Source: Lachnospiraceae bacterium
Lineage (GTDB): Bacteria; Bacillota; Clostridia; Lachnospirales; Lachnospiraceae
Length of the DNA: 64,000 nucleotides
Assembly (NCBI GenBank): GCA_910575255.1
Contig: CAJTEM010000017.1
Location: 1,140 to 65,139, forward strand
Reading direction: 5' to 3'
Shown: piece after piece, positions 1 to 7,729 of the stretch
How positions within the stretch are numbered: the first letter of the stretch is position 1
How the letters are laid out: the number at the start of each line of letters is the position of its first letter
The notes under the pieces: model-generated
Seen by the model: only the letters and a program-made list of their open reading frames with translations
Told to the model about the DNA's origin: nothing
Databases searched by the model: none
Position numbers and translations under genes: made by a program

Positions 1-476
1 GTATATTTTTCGACAGGCGGTGCCTTTTCCCCTTTTTTCTTCGGCTTTTGGGGCTTTTCTTTCGGGGGATGGACTTTGGGCGAGAGGTTGTCATCATCGG
101 AAAGCCAGAGTCGGGACTGGAAATCGTAAAAAGTGCCGGTTCCCGGGGTATCGCCGATAGTAAAGCCGGAAAGGATGGCGTGGAGATGGTTTTCCTTAAG
201 GTCGGCAGCCCATTTTGTATAGGAAGTGACCTTGAACTCCACGGAGAGGAGGATGGAACGGAGCATGTCGGAAGGAAGCCTTGGCTCAGGGCCGAAATCG
301 GAATAGCGGTCCTGCATGATGATGTCGATCTCAGAGAGGTCAAGGTTCCAGAATTTCTCCATGATCTCCCAGGTGGGAGCCGGAAGGGAATGGACAGCAT
401 CCGGATAGTATTTACGAAGTTGTGCCAGAACACGGTTCTGGTAGGCGGCATGGCCGCCAATGTTAACAGGTTTCAA
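1..476 (-). CDS. Transposase, N-terminal part (runs off the window)
   Basis: The minus strand encodes about 158 codons that continue past base 1. Residues include the segment GDTPGTGTFYDFQSRLW, which I recognise as typical of the N-terminal domain of a DDE transposase family common in Lachnospiraceae. The probable start is TTG at 476, with a GGGGGTG ribosome site about 8 bases upstream; another in-frame TTG lies a little further upstream, so the start is uncertain. The C-terminal catalytic part lies outside the window, so integrity cannot be judged. It converges on nothing in the window and probably separates the prophage lysis genes from structural genes further left. Confidence 0.7.
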   Translation of the reverse strand, partial: MKPVNIGGHAAYQNRVLAQLRKYYPDAVHSLPAPTWEIMEKFWNLDLSEIDIIMQDRYSDFGPEPRLPSDMLRSILLSVEFKVTSYTKWAADLKENHLHAILSGFTIGDTPGTGTFYDFQSRLWLSDDDNLSPKVHPPKEKPQKPKKKGEKAPPVEKY

Positions 477-668
477 TTTAGAAACACCCCCAATCAAAAG
501 GTCTGTACCGGCTGTGCCGGAACGAAAGATACCTTGTTAATCAAGGGCGCGAAGCGCCGCACATTTTGTACGGTTTGTCAACCCCTTTTTTAAAAAGCTG
601 GGGGAATTTATAAAAAAGGAATTCCAAAAGCCGCATAAAATAAGGCTTAGAGATTCCGAGAGTCTATT

Positions 669-695
669 AAAAAGCAGGGGAGGGATATCCCCTGC
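669..695 (-). terminator. Intrinsic terminator after the SymE-like gene
   Basis: On the minus strand GCAGGGGA pairs with TCCCCTGC and is followed by a run of five T. It lies about 35 bases beyond the stop codon of the SymE-like gene and suits its termination. Confidence 0.7.
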
Positions 696-730
696 AAAAA
701 TGGAATACGCTGGAATCTTGTGATGGATGG

Positions 731-1096
731 TTACTTGGAACTTTTGGACTTCCTGCCGGAAGAAGAATACGGGGAATTGGATTCTGCAACTTGGGAAAGT
801 TCAGGGGAAAGACCAGCATAGGCGGCTGCCAGACCGAGCTGCACCTGTTTCAATTCCGCAGATTTGCGGTCAAGCTCGGCTTTCAGTTCCTGCTGTTTTC
901 GCGCTGACGCTTCTTCTTCCGTCAGCGGGCGGATGCGGATGGGGCCTTCCTCAAATTCCACTTTGAGGAGCGTGCCGATGGCAAATCCCAGTTCTTCAAG
1001 CCATTTCCCCTCCATCTGGATTTTTGGAACGGCTGTGTAGTTCCGGCTGCTGCTGTAGCGGCTGGTGTAAGCTACTTTTAAGTTTTTTGTCTGCAT
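731..1096 (-). CDS. SymE-family (AbrB/SpoVT-fold) toxin-like protein
   Basis: A 121-residue protein. Residues 1-60 match the SymE pattern: a basic start, RNYTAVPKIQMEGKWLEELG, then a short beta-rich segment ending in RIRPLTEEE. The C-terminal half is a charged helix rich in K, E, Q and S. SymE proteins are RNA-cleavage or translation-inhibiting toxins in enterobacteria; in clostridial mobile elements their role is not established. The start ATG at 1096 was chosen over an upstream one because AAAGGAGAC sits just before it. A second, shorter relative lies at 27383. No antisense RNA antitoxin could be identified by eye. Confidence 0.65.
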   Translation of the reverse strand: MQTKNLKVAYTSRYSSSRNYTAVPKIQMEGKWLEELGFAIGTLLKVEFEEGPIRIRPLTEEEASARKQQELKAELDRKSAELKQVQLGLAAAYAGLSPELSQVAESNSPYSSSGRKSKSSK

Positions 1097-1254
1097 AAAA
1101 ATGTCTCCTTTCTGTGCTGTCCTCATGGGCGGCGTTTTTGGTAGTGTTATTAATCACTCTAAACGCAGGAAATAGCAAGCGGAACAGGGGCATAAATCCA
1201 ACAAAGATGTGAAGAAAAAATTGTATAAAAAGATATTGCCTTTACTTGGGAATC

Positions 1255-1285
1255 AGCGGTTGTTTTTAGGGACAGCCGCTTTTTT
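1255..1285 (+). terminator. Intrinsic terminator upstream of holin
   Basis: AGCGGTTGT pairs with ACAGCCGCT (one G-T pair), followed by six T. It lies 30 bases before the holin start, so it either ends incoming phage transcripts or attenuates the lysis genes. Confidence 0.6.
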
Positions 1286-1314
1286 CATACAAAAAAATTT
1301 TAAGGAGGTTCGCT

Positions 1315-1734
1315 ATGAAAGAATTTTGGAACACGATTCAACTCATTTTTACAGCCATCGGAGGATGGCTCGGTTACTTCTTGGGCGGCTGTGACGGCCT
1401 GCTGGTTGCCCTTGTGGTATTTGTGACTGTGGATTACATCACGGGTGTGATGTGTGCGGCGGCGGATAAAAAGCTGTCCAGCGAGGTGGGATTTAAGGGC
1501 ATCTGCCGGAAAGTGCTGATTTTTCTGCTTGTTGGCATTGCCAACATCCTTGATGTGCAGGTCATCGGGACGGGGAGCGTGCTGCGTACTGCAGTTATCT
1601 TTTTCTATATTTCAAATGAGGGTGTAAGCCTTTTAGAGAATGCAGCGCATCTGGGACTTCCAATCCCGGAGCAGATGAAGGCGGTGCTGGAGCAGCTCCA
1701 TGACAGGGCAGAAAATGAAAAGGGGGATAAGTGA
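1315..1734 (+). CDS. Phage holin family protein
   Basis: A 139-residue membrane protein with hydrophobic segments at about residues 8-45, 60-80 and 83-105, a short charged loop between the first and second, and a charged C-terminal tail. The segment VDYITGVMCAAADKKLSS is typical of the Phage_holin_4 (toxin secretion/phage lysis) family. Holins form inner-membrane lesions that release or activate endolysin at the end of phage growth. AAGGAGG lies 8 bases before the ATG. It overlaps the upstream edge of the endolysin gene (its TGA is 2 bases before the endolysin ATG), a normal lysis cassette. Confidence 0.88.
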   Translation: MKEFWNTIQLIFTAIGGWLGYFLGGCDGLLVALVVFVTVDYITGVMCAAADKKLSSEVGFKGICRKVLIFLLVGIANILDVQVIGTGSVLRTAVIFFYISNEGVSLLENAAHLGLPIPEQMKAVLEQLHDRAENEKGDK

Positions 1735-1736
1735 TT

Positions 1737-3224
1737 ATGAAACTGGTGCAGTCATTCTTGACGAGAAATCCCTGCTATACGGCAGGGAGAAAAATTACGG
1801 TAAAGGGGCTGATGCTCCATTCCGTGGGATGCCCTCAGCCGAGGGCATCTGTATTTATCAGCAGTTGGAACAGGGCAGACTTTACAAGCGCCTGTGTACA
1901 TGGCTTCATTGACGGAAATGACGGGACCGTTTACCAGACGCTTCCGTGGGACCACCGGGGGTGGCATTGCGGCTCTGGCAGTAAGGGAAGCGGAAATGAT
2001 AGTATGATTGGGGTGGAGATGTGCGAACCAGCCTGTATCAAATACACAAGCGGAGCAAATTTTATCTGCGCAGATACTGCCGCTGCAAAGGCCGTGGCAA
2101 AGCGTACCTATGAGGCAGCGGTGGAGCTGTTTGCCATGCTCTGTAAAATCTTCCATCTTGATCCGCTGGCGGACGGGGTAATCATTTCACACAGGGAAGG
2201 ACACAGCCGGGGTGTGGCGAGCAACCACGGCGATCCGGAGCATTTGTGGAATCAGCTTCATATGGGATATACGATGGATGGATTCCGCAAGGCAGTAAAA
2301 GCCGCAATGGATGGAACGGCTATCCCCACAGGCACACAGGCCTCTGTATTTGCATCTCTTTCCGAAAATGAAGTAATTGCAAAAGCAGGAGCCTTATTTA
2401 CTGCGGATATGGAGGAAAGCGGTATCCTTGCCAGCGTTTCTATGGCACAGTTTATTCTGGAAAGCGGCTATGGCAAGAGCGAACTGGCGCAGAATGCCAA
2501 TAATTTGTTTGGTATGAAAAAATCCCTCTCCGGCAACACATGGGACAGCTCTGCATGGGACGATACTTCCATCTACACAAAGAAAACGCAGGAGTACGAG
2601 AACGGCACCTATGTGACTGTAACCGCAGACTTCCGTAAATATCCGTCCGTAGAAAAGTCCATCGCAGACCATTCCGCATATCTGCTTGGAGCGAAAAATG
2701 GCAGCAGGCTACGGTATGACGGGCTGAAATACTGTACGGATTACAGAAAAGCGGCGCAGATCATTAAGGATGGCGGATATGCTTCTTCTCCAGATTATGT
2801 GGAAAAGCTCTGCACCATCATTGAACGCTGGAATCTGACACAGTATGATGCAGCAGGGGAAAAAGAAGTCTGGTACCGTGTCAGAAAGGCATGGGATGAC
2901 AAGTCTTCCCAGAAAGGCGCATTCCACAGCTTGGAAAATGCGAAAAAATGTGCTGATGACAATAAGGGATATTTTGTTTTTGATGAGAGCGGAACAGCTA
3001 TTTACCCGGAACAGGCGGCTGAAAAATTTCCTTATATGGTAAGGGTTAAGATTTCTGATCTCAACATCCGTAAAGGTCCGGGGACGGATTATGCCCGTGT
3101 GAAGTATATCCCTGTCGGTGTTTACACAATTGTGGAAGAAGCAGAAGGAAAAGGTGCCTCCAGATGGGGAAGATTAAAAAGCGGAATCGGATGGATCGCG
3201 TTGGATTATACGGAGAGGTGCTGA
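1737..3224 (+). CDS. Endolysin: amidase plus glucosaminidase plus SH3
   Basis: A 495-residue peptidoglycan hydrolase. Residues 20-170 resemble an Amidase_2 (PGRP-type) domain, with candidate zinc ligands in LMLHSVG and HREGHSRG. Residues about 205-370 resemble a GH73 beta-N-acetylglucosaminidase (SMAQFILESGYGKSELA, NLFGMK). After a linker, a bacterial SH3 domain fills the last 70 residues (LNIRKGPGTDYA). It would cleave the peptide side chain and the glycan strand of the host wall. ATG at 1737 was preferred to GTG at 1731 because AGGGGG is better spaced from it. The last 30 residues resemble the orphan fragment at 52226. Confidence 0.9.
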   Translation: MKLVQSFLTRNPCYTAGRKITVKGLMLHSVGCPQPRASVFISSWNRADFTSACVHGFIDGNDGTVYQTLPWDHRGWHCGSGSKGSGNDSMIGVEMCEPACIKYTSGANFICADTAAAKAVAKRTYEAAVELFAMLCKIFHLDPLADGVIISHREGHSRGVASNHGDPEHLWNQLHMGYTMDGFRKAVKAAMDGTAIPTGTQASVFASLSENEVIAKAGALFTADMEESGILASVSMAQFILESGYGKSELAQNANNLFGMKKSLSGNTWDSSAWDDTSIYTKKTQEYENGTYVTVTADFRKYPSVEKSIADHSAYLLGAKNGSRLRYDGLKYCTDYRKAAQIIKDGGYASSPDYVEKLCTIIERWNLTQYDAAGEKEVWYRVRKAWDDKSSQKGAFHSLENAKKCADDNKGYFVFDESGTAIYPEQAAEKFPYMVRVKISDLNIRKGPGTDYARVKYIPVGVYTIVEEAEGKGASRWGRLKSGIGWIALDYTERC

Positions 3225-3233
3225 AGAAGCGGT

Positions 3234-3264
3234 CAGACGGGAATTTTCCCGTCTGGTCTTTTTT
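3234..3264 (+). terminator. Intrinsic terminator after endolysin
   Basis: CAGACGGGAA and TTCCCGTCTG form a perfect ten-base stem, followed by a T-rich run. It isolates the lysis cassette from the recombinase genes. Confidence 0.85.
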
Positions 3265-3381
3265 GACGTCCGGATAAGTTTGGACAGAGTGAAAAAAACG
3301 GTGGAAACAGCAGAATTGCTTGACTTTTACGGGCTTTAGAGTGATAGATAGACTACCAAAAAGAAAGGGGGAACAATTAAA

Positions 3382-3798
3382 ATGGTGATTGCAGGAACAA
3401 AAAATCGAGCGGCTTTTTACTGCCGTGTGAACCATCGTGACAGGGATTATACACAGTATCTTGATGCTGTGATGAGAAGGCTGGAAGAAGAATATGGAAA
3501 GCAGGAATGGGATTTACAGATATTTTTTGAAGAGGCATCAGGCGCAGATCCGGATAGAAAAGAATTCAACCGTCTGAAAATGGAGATTGCCGCAAGGAAG
3601 ATTGATGTGGTGGTTACTATGAAGGCTGCCACAATCGCCCGTGACTGGGGACAGTTTATAGAATTCATGCTGGTCTGCAGCAAGAATAACGTAAAAGTGG
3701 TGTGTACGGACAAGATTGAAGATGCACAATCCATTTTTGAAAGGATACAGCAGTTTGCGGAAAACTATTTTGAAGGAAGTGGTAATACATGCAGGTAA
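3382..3798 (+). CDS. Serine recombinase-like protein lacking the catalytic serine
   Basis: A 138-residue protein equal to the resolvase N-terminal domain only. The catalytic motif of the next two genes reads YARVS/YCRVS; here it is FYCRVN, with Asn in place of the nucleophilic Ser at about residue 15. The second conserved arginine block (KSISRFAR in its neighbours) reads MKAATIAR, so a further conserved Arg is also gone. The DNA-binding and zinc-ribbon parts are absent. It is probably not a recombinase itself, and could be an accessory or directionality subunit of the two large recombinases that follow. It overlaps the next gene by 10 bases, so the three are co-translated. AAGGGGG precedes the ATG. 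Confidence 0.75.
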   Translation: MVIAGTKNRAAFYCRVNHRDRDYTQYLDAVMRRLEEEYGKQEWDLQIFFEEASGADPDRKEFNRLKMEIAARKIDVVVTMKAATIARDWGQFIEFMLVCSKNNVKVVCTDKIEDAQSIFERIQQFAENYFEGSGNTCR

Positions 3799-5069
3799 AG
3801 ATTATCAATAAAATTCCGGCATCGGCAGTAAGGAAAAAGAGAGTATGCGCTTATGCAAGAGTCTCCACAGACAGCCGGAAACAGGAAGATTCGCTGGAAA
3901 ATCAGACAGCAGCCTATGAAAGACTGATCAAAGGGAATCCGGAATATGAGTTTGCCGGGGTGTATGCAGATCAGGGAATCTCCGGCTACTGTGAAAATCG
4001 TCCGCAGTTCCAGAAAATGATGGAACGGGCAAGGGCGGGCGAACTTGATCTTATCATTGCAAAATCCATATCGAGGTTTGCAAGAAATACCGTCACGATT
4101 CTGAAGTCTGTAAGAGAACTGAAAGAACTTGGTGTCGGTATTTTTTTTGAAGAACAGAATATAAATACTCTTTCGGGGGACGGTGAGATGATGCTTGCCG
4201 TCCTCGCTTCTTTTGCGCAGGAAGAAAGCAGGAGCATGAGTGAGAACAATAAATGGTCTATTAAGAAGAAATTTGAACGCGGCGAAGGGATGATTAACAC
4301 CACACGCTTTTGCGGATATGACAAAAACGAATATGGGGATTTAGTAATAAACCGGAAGGAAGCGGAAATCGTCCGGCTGTTGTTTGATCTTTATCTGATG
4401 AATGTCGGGTGCAGCAGGCTCTCCGACTTGCTGAATTATCTCGGTGTTAAGACTGTGACAGGAGGCCCGTGGGAAAGCGGAACAATCGGCGGGATGCTTT
4501 CAAATGAAAAATACAAGGGAGATTTTCACTTGCAGAAATATTACACGCCGCCCACGCAGCGAAATGCAACACGGAGAAACCGGGGCGAGGTGCAGAGCTA
4601 TTACATTTCTGAAAACCATGAGCCGATTGTTTCGCCGGAGCTTTGGGGACAGGTTCAGGAAATGAGAGAGTACCGGAAAAAAGAAAGGAATATTGGACAG
4701 GACGGCACAAAGAAATTTCAGAACCGTTATCCGTTAAGCGGAATGCTGATCTGCCCTTATTGCGGAAAAACGCTTCGGCGCAGACAGGTTTATAAGAAAA
4801 AAATTCAATGGCTGTGCAGTACATACATTGAAAAAGGAAAGAAAGCTTGCAGGGGCATCCGCATCGATGATGCTGCCCTTGCAGGATTGAATATCACGGA
4901 ACAGACAGTAGTTGAGGAGGTGATTCAAAATGGCAAGAAGCGTTACCGTTATACCTGCAAAGAGGACTTCGACTGCGGAATCCGGAACAGCGCAGGCTGT
5001 GAAGAAACTAAGAATGGCGGCGTACTGCAGGGTATCAACCGACCAAGAAGAACAGTTATTAAGTTATGA
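3789..5069 (+). CDS. Large serine recombinase (middle of three)
   Basis: A 426-residue recombinase. Residues 15-160 are the catalytic domain with YARVST (Ser26) and KSISRFAR. Residues about 170-290 fit the Recombinase domain (GTIGGMLSNEKYKGD), followed by a zinc ribbon with CPYCGK and a second Cys pair. These enzymes integrate and excise phages and mobile elements by double-strand cleavage with a covalent serine link. Its last 46 codons overlap the start of the next gene in another reading frame by 140 bases. The family usually ends near the GKKRYRYT segment, so the extra tail may come from a lost stop codon. Confidence 0.88.
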   Translation: MQVKIINKIPASAVRKKRVCAYARVSTDSRKQEDSLENQTAAYERLIKGNPEYEFAGVYADQGISGYCENRPQFQKMMERARAGELDLIIAKSISRFARNTVTILKSVRELKELGVGIFFEEQNINTLSGDGEMMLAVLASFAQEESRSMSENNKWSIKKKFERGEGMINTTRFCGYDKNEYGDLVINRKEAEIVRLLFDLYLMNVGCSRLSDLLNYLGVKTVTGGPWESGTIGGMLSNEKYKGDFHLQKYYTPPTQRNATRRNRGEVQSYYISENHEPIVSPELWGQVQEMREYRKKERNIGQDGTKKFQNRYPLSGMLICPYCGKTLRRRQVYKKKIQWLCSTYIEKGKKACRGIRIDDAALAGLNITEQTVVEEVIQNGKKRYRYTCKEDFDCGIRNSAGCEETKNGGVLQGINRPRRTVIKL

Positions 5070-6351
5070 AAATCAGGTTAATTATTATACGAACTATATC
5101 AGCGAAAATCCTCTGTATGAATATGCGGGAACCTATGCGGACGAAGGAATTTCCGGCACCAATACGAAGAAGAGGGACGAGTTCAACCGCATGATCGCGG
5201 ACTGCAGGGCGGGGAAAATTGATATGATTATTACAAAGTCCATTTCCCGTTTTGCAAGGAATACGCTGGACTGCCTGAACTATGTGCGGGAACTGAAGGA
5301 GTTAGGAATCGGGATTATTTTTGAAAAAGAGAATATCAATACCCTTGATGCGAAAGGGGAAGTGCTGCTGACGATCCTTTCCTCACTGGCACAGGACGAG
5401 AGCCGCTCCATTTCAGAGAACTGTACATGGGGAATCCGCAGGCGGTTTGAAACGGGGAAGCACAAAATGAGTACAAAACGGTTTCTCGGTTACGATACGG
5501 ACGAGAGCAGCGGCAAGCTGGTCATCAACAGGAAGCAGGAGCTGATTGTGGTGCGTCTGTATCAGGAATTTCTGGATGGGAAAACAACGGATTATATTAA
5601 GCGGATTTTTGAAAGAGAAGGGGTGCAGAATTGGAATGGCGGTACGAAGTGGCAGGCCACAACTCTGATGAGTATGCTGGAAAATGAAAAATATAAAGGC
5701 GATGCCTTGCTGCAGAAAAGCTACACGGTGGATTTCCTTACCAAGAAACGGACGCAGAATACAGGCGAAATTCAGATGTATTATGTGGAAGATGACCACG
5801 ATGCCATCATTTCAAAGAAAATTTGGGAATGCGTACAGCTTGAAATAAAACGCAGAGCAAGGTATCTGGAAGAGCATGGAACAAACTCCTATTCCCACCG
5901 GCCGGAAAGCAACCCGTTTGCTTCGAAGATTATCTGTGGAGAATGCAATAAAGTGTTTGCACGGAAAGGCTGGCGAAGCAGTACAGGCATTGACCGTAAG
6001 GTATGGCAGTGCAGTGAACGGTACAAGGTCAAAGGTGTTATGGGCTGTTCCAACCGCCATGTAGATGAAGAAACGCTGATAAAGGCGTATCTGATGGCGT
6101 GGAATGCTCTGGTCGAGAACCGGGAGGCGTTTCTGGAGCGCTGGAAGGAGCAGATGCAGAGTGAGAATCTGCTGGAAGGGTACCGGGCGGAGAAGTTCAT
6201 AGAGTATACGGATGGCGCAGAACCTTTGGCGGAGATGGATACGGACTTCATGCTGAAAACGTTGGATCACATCAAGGTCTTTGAGGATGGCACATTGCTG
6301 GTGGTGTTCCTGGACGGAACCGAGATTGAATGTAAAAATGAAAAGGAGTAA
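4930..6351 (+). CDS. Large serine recombinase (last of three)
   Basis: A 473-residue recombinase with all expected parts: catalytic domain from residue 28 (YCRVSTDQ, Ser36; KSISRFARN), Recombinase domain around residues 190-300 (SMLENEKYKGDALLQKSY) and a zinc ribbon (CGECNKVF with later Cys residues). The start ATG lies inside the preceding gene, after GTTGAGGAGGTG. Recombinase triplets like this sit at the right end of Lachnospiraceae prophages next to lysis genes, as here. It likely acts with the preceding recombinase on the attachment site that remains at about 11,033. Confidence 0.9.
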   Translation: MARSVTVIPAKRTSTAESGTAQAVKKLRMAAYCRVSTDQEEQLLSYENQVNYYTNYISENPLYEYAGTYADEGISGTNTKKRDEFNRMIADCRAGKIDMIITKSISRFARNTLDCLNYVRELKELGIGIIFEKENINTLDAKGEVLLTILSSLAQDESRSISENCTWGIRRRFETGKHKMSTKRFLGYDTDESSGKLVINRKQELIVVRLYQEFLDGKTTDYIKRIFEREGVQNWNGGTKWQATTLMSMLENEKYKGDALLQKSYTVDFLTKKRTQNTGEIQMYYVEDDHDAIISKKIWECVQLEIKRRARYLEEHGTNSYSHRPESNPFASKIICGECNKVFARKGWRSSTGIDRKVWQCSERYKVKGVMGCSNRHVDEETLIKAYLMAWNALVENREAFLERWKEQMQSENLLEGYRAEKFIEYTDGAEPLAEMDTDFMLKTLDHIKVFEDGTLLVVFLDGTEIECKNEKE

Positions 6352-6358
6352 GAAAAGC

Positions 6359-6398
6359 GGCCGATTGGGAGTTTGTGATTCCTGATCGGCCTTTTTTT
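6359..6398 (+). terminator. Intrinsic terminator after the recombinases
   Basis: GGCCGAT pairs with ATCGGCC, with further pairing inside, followed by seven T. It ends the prophage integration operon. Confidence 0.85.
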
Positions 6399-6480
6399 CT
6401 TGCTCTTTTTCAGATAGTAAAATGTAGGTGGATGTGGTAAAATATTAATGCATATTTTAAATGCAAAAGAGGTGAAGCGA

Positions 6481-7647
6481 ATGAACCCGTTAGCTTATTT
6501 TAGAATATTTAACAATGAAGATTGCCCTTGTGGAAGTGGAAAGAAGTTTAAGGAATGTTGCAAAGGAAACCTCGATCGGGAGCCTGTGCAGAGTAAAAAG
6601 CCTCCAGAAGTACAAATAATGGAGCAGATGAGAAAGTCTATGGTTAAATGCTGTATGCATCCTGACCAAAGCAATTGTAATGGTAAGATTAAAAATGCTC
6701 ATGCACTGCAAAATAATAAAATCATATCATTACTTGCAGGGACTGAACGCCATGTGTACACTATGGATAAAAAACGGCAACCACTCATTATACCTATTGA
6801 GGGCGAAGAACCAGAAGTGATGGTGGAGTTCTCCAAGGTTAGTGCAAACGATGCTACAACAGAAACTTGTTTTTGCGATAGACATGACAATATCGCCTTT
6901 GCTGTTATTGAAAAAGGAGCGCCAGATTTTGATGTAAATAGCGAACCAATGAAATTTGTTTATGCATATAAGGCTTTTATTTTTGAATACTATAAGCAGG
7001 AAGTTTCACATAAAATTTTTCAGCAATGTTTTAAGAAAAGACCACCTGTTTTTCAAGTACCTCAGATGGTTGGCTTATATAGAGTGTCGCAATTACGCTT
7101 GAAAGAGTTTGAACCTGTAAAGAGGCATTTCGATTCAGAGATGATGGCTGGTACATACAATGGAATAGAAACATGTGTAATTACTATCCCGGAAAGAATT
7201 AATTTTGCAAATTATACATTTATAGCTCCGGATTATGATTTAAATGGAAAAAGGATAAAGCATACTATAAAAGGTATCATGCACCGGATTGCAATAACTG
7301 TTTTTCCTGAGGATACAAAGTCATACATACTTCTGAGTTGTTTATCTAGTGAGAAGCATATTTACGCTAAGTTTTTTGAACAGATAAATAATGCATCATT
7401 AGAGAAAATTAAATTTTATTTTTCAATGATATTACCTTTATATTCTGAAAATATGGTATTAAGTCCGGTTCTTTGGAATAAGTGGGATGACGAAATAAAA
7501 ATGGCGTTTACTTTCTATGCAAATCTAAGTGGAAAAACATTCAAAAGGTACAGTATTGCAATAGGAATGGGATTGAGAAACGCAGCAAATAGTAAAGTTC
7601 CATTTGATTACAGTAAAAGAGGAAAAATAGATTTGTTTAAGAAATAA
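6481..7647 (+). CDS. SEC-C metal-binding domain protein in putative defence module
   Basis: A 388-residue protein. Residues 15-28 are a SEC-C motif (CPCGSGKKFKECC), a zinc site found in SecA and many accessory proteins. A second Cys/His cluster follows (CCMHPDQSNC, then a distal CFCDRHDN), suggesting a larger zinc fold at residues 58-150. The rest has no family I recognise. ATG at 6481 is chosen for its GAGGTGAAGCG site; an ATG 33 bases upstream lacks one. The gene is markedly AT-rich compared with the recombinases before it, and it begins a three-gene block ending at 10,815. It may be a nucleic-acid-binding partner or regulator of the NACHT protein; that role is inference from position only. 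Confidence 0.65.
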   Translation: MNPLAYFRIFNNEDCPCGSGKKFKECCKGNLDREPVQSKKPPEVQIMEQMRKSMVKCCMHPDQSNCNGKIKNAHALQNNKIISLLAGTERHVYTMDKKRQPLIIPIEGEEPEVMVEFSKVSANDATTETCFCDRHDNIAFAVIEKGAPDFDVNSEPMKFVYAYKAFIFEYYKQEVSHKIFQQCFKKRPPVFQVPQMVGLYRVSQLRLKEFEPVKRHFDSEMMAGTYNGIETCVITIPERINFANYTFIAPDYDLNGKRIKHTIKGIMHRIAITVFPEDTKSYILLSCLSSEKHIYAKFFEQINNASLEKIKFYFSMILPLYSENMVLSPVLWNKWDDEIKMAFTFYANLSGKTFKRYSIAIGMGLRNAANSKVPFDYSKRGKIDLFKK

Positions 7648-7729
7648 AAGATTTTATTATTAAGAAACTTTAATAGCATGGATTATACATAAAAATACTT
7701 GCAGAAAATAATATTTGGAAAGGAAAAAC

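Noticed and set aside
48-593. 181-codon forward frame at the left edge
   Set aside because: The opposite strand encodes a recognisable transposase domain; this is its shadow.
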